Shown: in pieces, positions 45,101-59,500 of the stretch
How the letters are laid out: each line of letters starts with the position of its first letter
How positions within the stretch are numbered: position 1 is the first letter of the stretch
Assembly (NCBI GenBank): GCA_950097015.1
Contig: CATNEN010000003.1
Location: 7,606,001 to 7,670,000 of the forward strand
Reading direction: 5' to 3'
Source of the DNA: Macrostomum hystrix
Lineage: Eukaryota; Platyhelminthes; Macrostomidae
Length of the DNA stretch: 64,000 nucleotides
Notes under the pieces: model-generated
What the model was told of the DNA's origin: nothing
Database searches by the model: none
The model's input: the letters and a program-made list of their open reading frames with translations, nothing else
Position numbers and translations under genes: made by a program

Positions 45101-48100
45101 GTGAGGACCATCCCTGAAGAACCAGAGGGGCGGTGAGGACCATCCCTGAAGAATCAGAGGGACAGAGAGGACCATCCCTGAAGAATCAGAGGGGCGGTGA
45201 GGACCATCCCTGAAGAATCAGAGGGGCGGTGAGGACCATCCCTGAAGAATCAGAGGGGCGGTGAGGACCATCCCTGAAGAATCAGAGGGACGGAGAGGAC
45301 CATCCCTGAAGAATCAGAGGGGCGGTGAGGACCATCCCTGAAGAACCAGAGGGGCAGTGAGGACCATCCCTGAAGAATCAGAGGGACAGAGAGGACCATC
45401 CCTGAAGAATCAGAGGGGCGGAGAGGACCATCCCTGAAGAATCAGAGGGGCGGTGAGGACCATCCCTGAAGAATCAGAGGGACGGAGAGGACCATCCCTG
45501 AAGAATCAGAGGGGCGGTGAGGACCATCCCTGAAGAATCAGAGGGACGGAGAGGACCATCCCTGAAGAATCAGAGGGGCGGTGAGGACCATCCCTGAAGA
45601 ATCAGAGGGGCGGTGAGGACCATCCCTGAAGAATCAGAGGGACGGAGAGGACCATTCCTGAAGAATCAGAGGGACGGAGAGGACCATTCCTGAAAACTAA
45701 GTAGTGCTTGAGCTCCCAAACTCACTCGGTGAATGGCAGTAGGCACATCAGCACAAAGGCGTTGGCCAGCCGGTCGTCCATCATTGGCATGAGGCCGAAA
45801 GCGCACAACAAGCTGACGGTCAACTGGGCGCTGTCAGAATCGTACCAGAGCTTCAACTGAATGCGGCCAGCCGACAGCAGCTGGTTGGATGATGCAGCTA
45901 AATTGGCTTCGTTGTCGTAGTTTAGTCGATAGTCTGGAAATTCAAGTAAGCACAATTTGGGCTGCAAAGTAAGAGATATCGAAAAAAAGAAAAATTAAAC
46001 AAAACTTTATTGCTCTACTCACCAGACTCAATCTGATGACCTCGTCTTGGACTCAAGTGGCTCTTTCTGCAGTTTTCGATGAAGATAAAACAGTTTTTTT
46101 TGTTCTAGTTTCTCAGTGGAATACATTTGCTAAGTTAAAATACAAGTATCAAAGGAGAACTTTTTTAATTTATCTGACCAAATAACACTATTTTAAGTAG
46201 AAAGTACGACATCTAGAATCTAGACTAGAATTATACCCGGAATCATAAATGACAGTCAAAAGAGCATGCGTAGAAAATCTCATTGAAGAGGAAAACCACG
46301 TAACTTGAATGCCGCTGCCGCAAACCCCGCTGCTAGAAATGCCAAAGTTGGAAATAGCAAAGGGGCAAGTCAAAAATCATGAAAGGAAAAATCAAAATCA
46401 AAATCAAAAGGAAATACCGAAATGGGAAATCCCAAAACGGAAAACGCCCATTTGGGAAATCCTAAAATGGGAAATCCCAAGATGGGAAATCCCAAAATGG
46501 GAAATCCCCAAATGGGAAACCCCGAATGGGAAATCCCCGAATGGGAAATCCCCTAACAGGAATTTCGAAATTGAGAAATCCCAAATCCTAAATATAAAGA
46601 TAGGAAATCCTAACATGGGCAATCGTGGATGTAAGAAAATATCAATAAAATATGCAAGGTAATTTAAAATCTAAAGTTATGAGATTCCAAATCAGGAAAT
46701 ATCGATTTGGTCAATCTTAGATAGGGAAATCAGAAAACTAAAGACCTCCAACACAATGCAACGTATCAGAAAAAGTTATAATGAAAAATTGCAAGCAGCA
46801 CTCACTCTAACAGCATTCTCTGCACAATAAGCTCAACCTGAGTATCGGGCTGCGAGTCTGCCAGGATATCGGCAACTTCTCGTCTAGGCAAGCGTTTCAA
46901 CGACCGGCCGTTCCACTCAAGCACTTCGTCGCCGACTCGCAGATCGCCGACTCTGTCAGCCACGCTGCCCGGTCGAACTCGGACGATGAAGGCACCGCGC
47001 CGGCGACGCACGGCGCCCGCAGCGGTTGAAGAGTCGGCGAGACATCGACGGCCGCCCATCACCTTCAGGCCTGGATTGGGTCAACAATAGTCTCTGAATT
47101 GCTCTTTGTTATGGAAGGTCCGACTAGCAAAGCTCTCGCTAGTTCTCCCCTTCCTCCTCCGTCTAGTTCTCCCCTTCCTTCTCCGTCTAGTTCTCCCCTT
47201 CCTTCTCCGTCTAGTTCTCCCCTTCCTTCTCCGTCTAGTTCTCCCCTTCCCTCTCCGTCTAGTTCTCCCCTTCCTTCTCCGTCTAGTTCTCCCCTTCCTT
47301 CTCCGTCTAGTTCTCCCCTTCCTTCTCCGTCTAGTTCTCCCCTTTCTCATCTGTCTAGTTCTCCCCTTCCTTCTCCGTCTAGTTCTCCCCTTCCTCCTCC
47401 GTCTAGTTAATTCTTCCCCATTCTCCTCCGTGTAGTTCTTTCATTCCTTTCATTCAGGTTTTGCTGCTCCTTTCATAAAAAAATTAAAAATGTTATCTTT
47501 TCTACTTAAAGTAGAGTAAGTAGAGTATGCGCAAAACACAAGATAAAAATTTGTAGTCTTCAACCTAAATCTAGACAATTGCCGTCGCGATCTGTGTCCT
47601 TCTTTAGCAGCATGTGACCGATGAGTCTCGTGCCATCCTTGGATAGTTGCCATGTCACTGGGTGCTGTAGAATGTGATTTAATAGATTTCACTCTGTCAA
47701 ATATAAGCACAAAACTAAAAAAACGCTTTCAAATTAAAAGCTTACCGATAAAAAATTCTTTACTTTGGCTTCTATCGCTGCAGGATTGCGGCGATCGGCT
47801 TCTGAAATTTCAGGGAGAGACCAGGTAAAATAAAGATAGGAAATCCTAAGATGGGCAATCGTGATCTCATGATCTCATGAACTCACGCATGATCTTGTGA
47901 ACTCACGAGAGTTCGTCTGTTCAGTCCATGGACTGGGGGGACGCCACACCCACCCTCAATTAATCCAGCTAATTCTGGTACCTATTTAGCAGCTGGGTGA
48001 ACTGAAGCAATGCAGAGTTTAGTGCCGTGCTAAAGGACACAAATTATTCCAGTTGAGTCGGGAATCGAGCCCCTGACATTCAAGTCATGATTCCGACGAA

Positions 48101-51100
48101 TTAATAAATAGGCTACAACCTCCTATTCTCAGCGCATTCAGTCATTGGCTTACCTCCGCGCCCAACGCAGAAGCCGGTTGCCTCGTCCCAGCTCGGATAG
48201 TCAGGACTCGAAGCGCCCAGACGTCCGTCGTCGTCATCATCGTCTCCGTCGTCTAGATCGTCAGCGTCCTCGTCGTCGTAGTCTTCAGTCTCACGTTCGG
48301 CATCCTCGCTGGAGCTGAAGCCTCGGCTGCCACCGCTGTAGCCACGATTTGCCGCCAGCAGCCGGTGCTGACGTCGTAGTGCGTCGCCAACGAAGCTGCT
48401 GACGGCTGCGCTAGCCGACGATCGGCCATTGTTGCCGGGATCCGAGCTCAACGACTGATGCCTTCTGGCTCCAGGCTGGCTGCTGCTGCCGGCGCTGCTA
48501 CCGACACTGGCAGTCGGTCGGCGAGGCATTCGACGGGCCGACGTCGGCGTCATGAGGCCGGCATCCGAGTGTCTGGACATTGGCAAGGCGGCCGACCCTG
48601 CGGTCAATGACTGCGCAACGGAGGCTTGACTTTGTCGTTGATGATGAGTCTAAAAAAGTTTTGTCGATTAAAAAAAAGAAATATGCTTGATGGCTACATA
48701 TTTAATCTTTTTTCGCAAAATAATGTACTGACCTTAGCTGAAAGCTGATGCTGCTGCTGCTGCTGTTGCTGCGGCTGCGGCTGCTGACTAATTGATCGCC
48801 GTGAAGAAGATGCAACAGACTGGGATGGTGAGGAAGACGATTGAGTTCGCTTTGGCGCAGTCGGTTGTTGAATAGTTGGTTGATGCGTTGCAGTCAGTTG
48901 GCTATGAGGTGGATGCAGCTGCTGCTGACGCTGCTGCTGCTGCTGACTTTGCGTGCGGTGACTACTACCGCCACAGCTGCTGTCTGTGAGTGATTGCCTT
49001 GATAGTCATGAAGTAAGTGATGCAACGGTAATTAATGTTCCAAATCTATTGTACAATTTTAGTCTTTACTCGTACATCTACAAAAGCAAATGGAGGCGTT
49101 CTATGAATAATAGTTAATAAGGACGTTTCGAGGGGCAATGAGTCAGGCGGTCGTGCTTGGGGCAGGGAATATGGTTGTTGCTCTAGGGGCTGGGAGTGAG
49201 GCGGTTACTTTATGGTCAGGGAATGGGGTGGTTTTTTCTAGGGCTGGGAGTGAGGTGGTTACTTTATGGTCAGGGAATGGGGTGGTTTTGCTCTAGGGGC
49301 AGGGAGTGAGGCGGTTGCTTTATGGTCAGGGAATGGGGTGGTTTTGCTCTAGGGGCAGGGAGTGAGGCGGTTGCTTTATGGTCAGGGAATGGGGTGGTTT
49401 TGCTCTAGGGGCTGGGAGTGAGGCGGTTACTTTATGGTCAGGGAATGGGGTGGTTTTTTTCTAGGGCTGGGAGTGAGGCGGTTGCTTTATGGTCATGGAA
49501 TGGGGTGGTTTTGCTCTAGGGGCTGGGAGTGAGGCGGTTGCTTTATGGTCAGGGAATGGACTGGTTTTGCTCTAGGGGCAGGGAATGGGGTGGTTTTGCT
49601 CTAGGGGCTGGGAGTGAGGTGGTTGCTTAAGGGTCAGCGAGACAGTTTGTTATTCCAGGGGCGTTGCACATGTGGTGGTCGTACTAAGGCCCGTAGTTCC
49701 ATGTAGGGAGTGAGGTGGTTGTTCTAGGGGCGGGAGTGAGGTGGTTGCTTAATCGTGGTGTGGTTAATGTCAATCAAACATGTATCTCACCCCTCCATTC
49801 AATACTAGCAGGAAGTGCGGGCTGACGAAAAAACGCACAATTTTCTAGTTTTTTTCAGCCAAAAGCCGAACCACAAGAAAATATTTTAGACAAGAACAAG
49901 ACATTTCGGTTAAAGCCTAACACTAATTAGTCACTCGCATTGGCTAATGGAGAAATCTAAGACTTAGGACGGTTAAAAGAAAAGACAGTTTTATAAAAAC
50001 TATACTTCTTCTGTACCATCCCTGACCAGGTACGATCCTTGCTTTTAAATCTATTTTTAACCAAAAATGAAATTGGTTTCCAATAAAAAAGAGAATCTTA
50101 GTTGCCAAGTCTAGTCAGTCACGAACTAAAATTTATACAACCTCATCTTTCTTTTTTAACTGGAATTCCTTACTGACTTTAAAGTACATGTTTCAGAAAA
50201 GATCGAGAACACAGCTTTAATAAGTTTCAACAGACAATCAGCGAAATCGTGCTGGATTCTGCAACTACGGAAAATATTCATAAATTATTAGATCAAATCA
50301 TTCAAAGAAAAGTTGGGATAAAACTTCATCGACTTCAATATTTTCATCATCTTTTCAGCGGAATTGGTTAAAAGTGTTGAAACATTTTTCATCATTATTT
50401 ACCTTGGCTGGCGTTCCAAAGACTTCGACGCCGACTCATAGCCACTGTGCAAGGGTTAATGCAGGTTTGAGTATTGCACACTCATTTAAACTGGGTCACT
50501 AGATGCTTGTTCTAGCTTACCTTGTCTCATTTCTATGGAGTTTCACCTCTCCCCTGTCTTATCTCTCCCCTGTCTCATCTCGAATCTAGTCTCATCTCTC
50601 CCCTGTCTCATCTCTCCCCTGTCTCATCTGTCGCTTGTCTCATCTATCCTCTGTCTCATCTCTCCTGTGTCTCATCTCTCCCCTGTCTCATCTCTCCCCT
50701 GTCTTATATCTCTCCCCCGTCTCATCTCGAATCTAGTCTCATCTCTCCCCTGTCTCATCTCTCCCCTGTGACATCTGTCGCTTGTCTCATCTATCCTCTG
50801 TCTCATCTCTCCTCTGTCTCATCTCTCCCATGTTTCATCTCTCCCATGTCTCATCTCTCCTGTGTCTCATCTCTCCCTTGTCTGATCTCTCTCATGTCTC
50901 ATCTCTCCCCTGTCTCATCTCTCCCCTGTCTCATCTCTCCCCTGTCTCATCTCTCCTCTGTCTCATCTCTCCCATGTTTCATCTCTCCCATGTCTCATCT
51001 CTCCTGTGTCTCATCTCTCCCTTGTCTGATCTCTCTCATGTCTCATCTCTCCCCTGTCTCATCTCTCCCCTGTCTCATCTCTCCCCTGTCTCATCTCTCC

Positions 51101-53557
51101 CCTGTCTCATCTCTCCCCTGTCTCATCTCTCCCCTGTCTCATCTCGAATCTAGTCTCATCTCTCCCCTGTCTCATCTCGAATCTAGTCTCATCTCTCCCC
51201 TGTCTCATCTCTCCCCTGTCTCATCTGTCGCTTGTCTCATCTATCCTCTGTCTCATCTCTCCTGTGTCTCATCTCTCCCCTGTCTCATCTCTCCCCTGTC
51301 TTATCTCTCCCCCGTCTCATCTCGAATCTAGTCTCATCTCTCCCCTGTCTCATCTCTCCCCTGTGACATCTGTCGCTTGTCTCATCTATCCTCTGTCTCA
51401 TCTCTCCTCTGTCTCATCTCTCCCATGTTTCATCTCTCCCATGTCTCATCTCTCCTGTGTCTCATCTCTCCCTTGTCTCATCTGTCGCTTGTCTCATCTA
51501 TCCTCTGTCTCATCTCTCCTGTGTCTCATCTCTCCCCTGTCTCATCTCTCCCCTGTCTTATATCTCTCCCCCGTCTCATCTCGAATCTAGTCTCATCTCT
51601 CCCCTGTCTCATCTCTCCCCTGTCTCATCTCTCCCCTGTCTCATCTCGAATCTAGTCTCATCTCTCCCCTGTCTCATCTCGAATCTAGTCTCATCTCTCC
51701 CCTGTCTCATCTGTCGCTTGTCTCATCTATCCTCTGTCTCATCTCTCCTGTGTCTCATCTCTCCCCTGTCTCATCTCTCCCCTGTCTTATCTCTCCCCCG
51801 TCTCATCTCGAATCTAGTCTCATCTCTCCCCTGTCTCATCTCTCCCCTGTGACATCTGTCGCTTGTCTCATCTATCCTCTGTCTCATCTCTCCTCTGTCT
51901 CATCTCTCCCATGTTTCATCTCTCCCATGTCTCATCTCTCCTGTGTCTCATCTCTCCCTTGTCTCATCTGTCGCTTGTCTCATCTCTCCCCTGTCTCATC
52001 TCTCCCCTGTCTCATCTCTCCCCTGTCTCATCTCTCCTGTGTCTCATCTCTCCCCTGTCTCATCTCTCCCCTGTCTCATCTCGAATCTAGTCTCATCTCT
52101 CCCCTGTCTCATCTCGAATCTAGTCTCATCTCTCCCCTGTCTCATCTGTCGCTTGTCTCATCTATCCTCTGTCTCATCTCTCCTGTGTCTCATCTCTCCC
52201 CTGTCTCATCTCTCCCCTGTCTTATCTCTCCCCCGTCTCATCTCGAATCTAGTCTCATCTCTCCCCTGTCTCATCTCTCCCCTGTGACATCTGTCGCTTG
52301 TCTCATCTATCCTCTGTCTCATCTCTCCTCTGTCTCATCTCTCCCATGTTTCATCTCTCCCATGTCTCATCTCTCCTGTGTCTCATCTCTCCCTTGTCTC
52401 ATCTCTCTCATGTCTCATCTCTCCCATGTCTCATCTCTCCTGTGTCTCATCTCTTCCCTGTCTGATCTCTCTCATGTCTCATCTCTCCCCTGTCTCATCT
52501 CTCCCCTGTCTCATCTCTCCCCTGTCTCATCTCTCCCCTGTCTCATCTCTCCCCTGTCTCATCTCTCCCCTGTCTCATCTCTCCCCTGTCTCATCTCGAA
52601 TCTAGTCTCATCTCTCCCCTGTCTCATCTCGAATCTAGTCTCATCTCTCCCCTGTCTCATCTCGAATCTAGTCTCATCTCTCCCCTGTCTCATCTTTCCC
52701 CTGTCTCATCTCTCCCTTGTCTCATCTCGAATCTAGTCTCATCTCTCCCCTGTCTCATCTCGAATCTAGTCTCATCTCTCCCCTGTCTCATCTCGAATCT
52801 AGTCTCATCTCTCCCCTGTCTCATCTCGAATCTAGTCTCATCTCTCCCCTGTCTCATCTCGAATCTAGTCTCATCTCTCCCCTGTCTCATCTCTCCCCTG
52901 CCTCATCTCTCCCCTGTCACGTCTGTCACTTGTCTCATCTCTCCCCTGTCTCATCTCTCCCTTGTCTCATCTTTCCCTTGTCTCATCTCTCCCTTGTCTT
53001 ATCTCTCCCTTGTCCAGAATTCTTGTCGGAAACCAACCTTTGTGCGGAATCTTGTGAAGCACTTCTAGCACCTCCGACATCCCCGCCAACACCGCTACCG
53101 CCATGTGTTCGCGTCACTGGCGAGGCGGTGGTCGACTTTTCAGAACGTTCCGAAGCTGTCGACGCTTGTCTAGGAGTATTAGCAGCGCTTGATGCATCTG
53201 TTGATGCTTGCTGCTGTTGCTGCTGCTGCGGTTGCTTTTTTTGCAATGGCTTCTTGTCGCTTTCTGTTGACTGTCTTTGTCGAGCAGCGGCTTGCTGTTT
53301 CAAAGGTAGCGCCTTCTTCACTGGCTGCTGCTGCTGCTGCTGCTGCTGCTGCCGCCGCTGCTGCTGGGGTTTTGCAGGCTTTTTCGTGTCCTCAGTCTTC
53401 ACCGACTCAGCTGGTATCTCGTCTGTCTTATCCGGCTGTTCCGTTTCTACTTGGATGTCTGCTTTCTGTTCTGTCTCTTCCGCTTCATTCGTCTCTAATT
53501 CTTCATTCTGTTGCTGTTTGCGCAGCTCTTCTTCTTCAAGCTTTTGTTGCTGCTCCA

Positions 53558-53589
<32 letters not shown>

Positions 53590-56500
53590 CTTTCTTCCTG
53601 CTCCCATTTGCCGCTGTCTCTGTCTCGACTGCACCTGACGCAGATCCATACGCTCTACAGGGTTGGATACGAATATTGAATGGAATTGATTTGATAGTAA
53701 AGGTATTTAACAAAATTATGTACTTTTATTTTTTGTAAACAAATCCTTAATTGATTCCGCTTGGCATTTTTCTTATAAATTTTCTATCGAAATTCGATAT
53801 GAATGGCATTTTGCCTTCATGCTCGTTTGGCATGCGTAAATTGAAAATCTTTTTGGTTATTACTCGCATAAAAGGTTTTTCAAAGCATGCAGACAGTACT
53901 GAGTGTAAAATTTCTACTCTGAAGGGTCGAATTTGTCTCTTTTCTCCGCGAAAATCTCACTTCAAGTCTCGTTAAATCTCTTTTAATCGCTTTATAACCT
54001 CCCTTCTTATCAAAGATAATCTCTCTTTTAAATCTAAGATTTTTTCCTTTAAATCTCAGATAATCTACCTCTCGAATCTCAGATAATCTACCTCTCGAAT
54101 CTCAGATAATCTACCTCTCGAATCTCAGATAATCTACCTCTCGAATCTCAGATAATCTCCGTCTCAAATCTCAGATAATCTACCTCTCGAATCTCAGATA
54201 ATCTACCTCTCGAATCTCAGATAATCTCCGTCTCAAATCTCAGATAATCTACTTCTCGAATCTCAGATAATCTACTTCTCGAATCTCAGATAATCTACTT
54301 CTCGAATCTCAGATAATCTACTTCTCGAATCTCAGATAATCTACCTCTCGAATCTCAGATAATCTACCTCTCGAATCTCAGATAATCTCCGTCTCAAATC
54401 TCAGATAATCTACCTCTCGAATCTCAGATAATCTACCTCTCGAATCTCAGATAATCTACCTCTCGAATCTCAGATAATCTACCTCTCGAATCTCAGATAA
54501 TCTACTTCTCGAATCTCAGATAATCTACCTCTCAAATCTCAGATAATCTCCCTTTAAATCTCAGATAATCTCCCTTTAAATCTCAGAAAATCTTCCATTT
54601 AATCTCTAACCTCAATTTCAGTCCCCATTGAGATAGTATTTATCATCGATCATCTCACTTCTCTGTCATAAGTAATTTGGTCTAGTAATATCTTTCGCCA
54701 AAGTTGTCAAAGTCCATAGAAATTAATCTTAGCTGTAGATTAGCTGTCATCAAGTCATCCCTAGTTTTTTCTAGACCTGTCGCAAATGATTACATTAAGA
54801 GCCTGTAAGACTCATTACTAAGGCCCCTTGTCTGTTTCAGCTGTCCTCAATGCGCGAACAAAGGATCGATGACGGCAAAACTAAACTTCGAGCAAACTAG
54901 CAGCTCGTTATAAGTTACTCTCAGAAAAATAACTAATGAAATCAAATCGTGCGCTCTTTGGCCGCGAAACATTTCTGTAAGATCGGTGTTGATCTGTAAG
55001 ATCGAGCCAAAATTGTTGTTGTCCTTTGATGGAATCATTATTAATTTATGAATCTATAGGCTTTGTAAAGTCTAATGCTTTTAGTTAGTCAGTGCATTGG
55101 CCAAATGGAAAAAAGTGTAGATGAAAAAGAGTTGGAAAAGTTGAAAAAGAAAAAATCCTTATCTTACCCTCCGATCTCCCTAAAATTTTCCAAAACAATA
55201 CCATTTCCCTGCTATTTCCCTACAATTTCCCTGCAATTTCCCTACAATTTCCCTGCCATTTCCCTACAATTTCCCTGCCATTTCCCTACAATTTCCCTGC
55301 CATTTCCCTACAATTTCCCTGCCATTTCCCTACAATTTCCCTGCTATTTCCCCACAATTTCCCTGCTATTTCCCTAAAATTTCCTGTCATTTCCCTACAA
55401 TTTCCCTGCCATTTCCATAAAATTTCCGAGCAATTTCCCTACAATTTCCATGCCATTTTCCTACAATTTCCCTGCTATTTCCCTACAATTTCCCTGCCAT
55501 TTCCATAGAATTTCCGAGCAATTTCCCTACAATTTCCCTGCCATTTCCCTACAATCTCCTTGCCATTTCCCTACAATCTTCTTGCCATTTCCCTACAATT
55601 TCCCTGCCATTTCCTACAATTTCCCTGCCATTTCCCTAAAATTTCCGAGAAATTTCCCTACAATTGCGATGCCATTTTCCCTACAATTTCCCTGCCATTT
55701 CCCTACAATCTCCTTGCCATTTCCCTACAATCTTCTTGCCATTTCCCTACAATTTCCCTGCCATTTCCTACAATTTCCCTGCCATTTCCCTAAAATTTCC
55801 GAGAAATTTCCCTACAATTGCGATGCCATTTCCCTAAAATTTCGCTGCCATTTCCGTACAATTTCCCTGCTATTTCCCTACAATTTCCCTGCCATTTCCC
55901 TACAATTTCCCTGCCATTTCCCTACAATCTCCTTGCCATTTCCCTAAAATCTCCTTGCCATTTCCCTACAATCTCCTTGCCATTTCCCTACAATCTCCTG
56001 GCAATCACCCAGTCTCAGTTGAAATTCTCCCAAGATCTCTCTTCAGTTTCCCCTAGAATTTATCCCAGTGATTTTCACAAGCCCAGAAAAGTACATTCTA
56101 AGAAACTCTCGGTCCAGTCCAATCTAACTATCCTAATCTAACATACGCCTTACAAAATTTCAGCCCCAAAATATATCTGCCACCAGTCTCTCACTCACTC
56201 ACTCTCTCTGTCTCTCTGACTTCCTTGCTCTTATCTCATAGTCGGTCGAGCATCTTTCTTGATTGCTTCTTATCCTTTGCTGTCATCTATACAATATTTC
56301 AATCAATACAGCTGAATCTGTTCGCTTACATGTGAACGCTCACAACCGATAGCACAGAATTCACTACTATACTCACAGAGGAAAAGACATTACACACTTA
56401 CAACATAGAGAGACTGACAGACTTTTACAAATCCTTGCTTGTATTCCCTGATCCCATCACCATGCGCGCCTACATTACCCCCGTCTTAGGAGTAGACCCA

Positions 56501-59500
56501 ATTTAAATATCTACTCGGCAAAATCTACTAACTGACTTCCTCTGAAGCTAAATATCTGCAACAGATCTAAGCTATGGATATAGGGACCTGTTGAGAATTT
56601 ATAAGACATGAAGAGGATATAAACAAGAGTGAAATTGACGTTAAGTATTCGACAGGGGAGAGATGAGGCAGGGGAGAGTTGAGACAGAGGAGAGATGAGA
56701 CAGGGGAGAGATGATACAGGGAAGAGATGAGACAAGGGAGAAATGAGACAAGGGAGAAATGAGACAGAGGAGAGATGAGACAGGGGAGTTAAGACAGAGG
56801 AAAGATAAGAAAGGGGAGAGATGAGACAGGGAGAGATGAGACAGGGGAGAGATGATACAGGGAAGAGATGAGACAAGGGAGAAATGAGGCAGAAGAGAGA
56901 TGAGACACGGGAGAGATGAGAGATGGAGGGACAGAGAAGCGATGAGACAGGAGATATTGGACAGAAGAGATATATGACGGGGTACAATGGAGCCTTGATG
57001 GTTGTTTAATCTACTGGCCGGAAGGCTAGCTGCCGACCCTAGGGTGTTTTGTTAGCGAGCTAGAAGTACACGTCCCTTTTAAAAATAATATTATCTAAAG
57101 ACACGTCAACTGAAATCGATGGAGACAAGAACATACTCCATCCTTTCCATTTCCTCTGCCATCAGTATTTTGCCTTAAAAGCCCAGCATTGACTGTCTAA
57201 ACGAAACATTTCCGCTTGTACTCGTAGATGCAGCACCAGATGCAAACACACACACAAACAATTGCTTTGCTTTATTCTTGTCTTTTGAATGCACTATTCA
57301 TTCATGGTTTTTTCTTGTTTTTATGCTTCTATCACGCGTGGCAATTGACTCTAACCTGTAGTCTGCAATTGTTAGATTTGTATTTGCTAATTTCGCGGAG
57401 ATGAAAACCTCAGGTAGCATTTAAACATTATCATATTTCTTCTAAAAATATATTCTGCTAGCTAAGGAGACACAATGGTCACGTTACCAATACAACCATC
57501 CAACCATTCTCGTTCATGAGACTCGATGTCACGTGACTTGATCTAACCAAACCAGATTTCTTAGAAATTGCCATTTTCGTTTAGAATACGCGAGATCACG
57601 TGACTTGATCTTACCAAACAAGATTTCTTAGAAATTGCCATTTTCGTTTAGAATACGCGAGATCACGTGACTTGATCTTAGCAAACCATATTTCTTAGAA
57701 ATTGTCATTTTCGTTTAGAATACGCGAGGTCACGTGACTTGATCTTAACCAAACCAGATTTCTTGGAAATACCGTTTATTCTCGTTTATGAGACTCGACT
57801 AGGTCAAGTGACATCATAAAGTAAAGCTAGATTTCTTAGAAATTGTAATTTCGCATTGATCGCATTGATTGATAGCAAGGTTATTCTTATTTACTATACA
57901 CCAGGTCACATGAATTGATCTAACTAAACCTGATTTCTTAGAAATGGCTATTCCTGTTTTTTAGACGCGAAGTCACGTGACCAATTTTTAAAGCCAGATT
58001 TTTTGAAAAGTGTGTTTACCTGTTTACGGAGAAAAGTATTTCTCTATGATTGACTAACAGACTAAGTAATAAAAGATGAAATTTTATATTTTTTTAACCA
58101 ATATGGATTCACTATTTTCTAATAATTTCTTTACTTTATGATTTGTGATTGCGAACAAATCATGATTCAAAATTAAAAGATGTAGTGAGTATTAAGAGAA
58201 TGTGCATACATATTCATTCTAGAGTGTCTATTGTGCTTAGCAATCAGTTTTTTCTGGATTAAAGAACGTTAAGATCGCATGCAAATTTTAAAAACGCGAG
58301 GCGTATATAAATAAAAGGTAAATTTATGATGCACATTGACAGCTATTGTGAATTTTGCAATCGACTTCAATTGTGTTAAAAATCACATTATGCGGAGTTT
58401 TTTGTTCTTTGCTGGAAAAAAAACTTATTTATGAAACAGAATGTTGGGGTTCGTCTATTGTTAAAAACAAAACTTTAACTAGGGTTGCTTTTGACGGTAA
58501 AAAAACAAAACAAAAACTTACCTGCTGTTCATTAACTGCATCATTACCATTGTCAGTCTTCTGATCATTTAACATTGAGGTTTGGTAGCATTATAAGGAT
58601 AATATAATAATATAATTATGGTTTCCATGCTTAGCAAAAGAACAGGCGTGCGCCGTAAGCAAGGCTTTGACTAGGGAATTCCAAAACTTGGATTGGTAAT
58701 CCCAGGACTACGATTAAGGAATCCCAGGACTACGATTAGGGAATCCCAAGACTACGATTAGGGAATGCCAAGACTACGATTAGGGAATCCCAAGACTACG
58801 ATTAGGGAATCCCAAGACTACGATTATGGAATCCCAAGACTACGATTAGGGAATCCCAAGACTAAGATTAGGGAATCCCAAGACTACGATTAGGGAATCC
58901 CAAGACTACGATTAGGGAATGCCAAGACTACGATTAGGGAATCCCAAGACTACGATTAGGGAATGCCAAGACTACGATTAGGGAATCCCAAGACTAAGAT
59001 TAGGGAATCCCAAGACTACGATTAGGGAATCCCAAGACTACGATTAGGGAATCCCAAGACTACGATTAGGGAATCCCAAGACTACGATTAGGGAATCCCA
59101 AGACTACGATTAGGGAATCCCAAGACTACGATTAGGGAATCCCAAGACTATGATTAGGGAATCCCATGACTACGATTAGGGAATCCCAAGACTACGATTA
59201 GGGAATCCCATGACTACGATTGGGTAATTTAACGACCACAATGAATCCCAAGGCTTGAATTCGTAATGCTGAGACTACGATTGGGGAATCCCAAGACTGC
59301 GGTGGGGGAATCCCAAGACTGCAGTGTGGGGAATCCCGAAACTGCGGCAGGGAAATCCATATGTTGGACTTTCACAAAAATTAGTCATTCGGTTTCGAAG
59401 CTATCGTGAAGTAGGCAATAAGTATGAGGTTGAGGTATCCCCATGGTCTTTCCCCAGGGCTAAAAATAGCAAGGTCTTTCTTCTGTTAATGGCTCGAAGC

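Noticed and set aside
47081-47435. Basic RKGRTRRR and Ser/Pro-rich frames
   Set aside because: 24-bp intronic array between RIM exons 8 and 9, open on both strands.
50522-52890. Long open frames of HLSPVSSLPCLIS type
   Set aside because: They follow the 16/17-bp repeat, overlap each other in several frames and lie in a RIM intron. They have no independent gene evidence.
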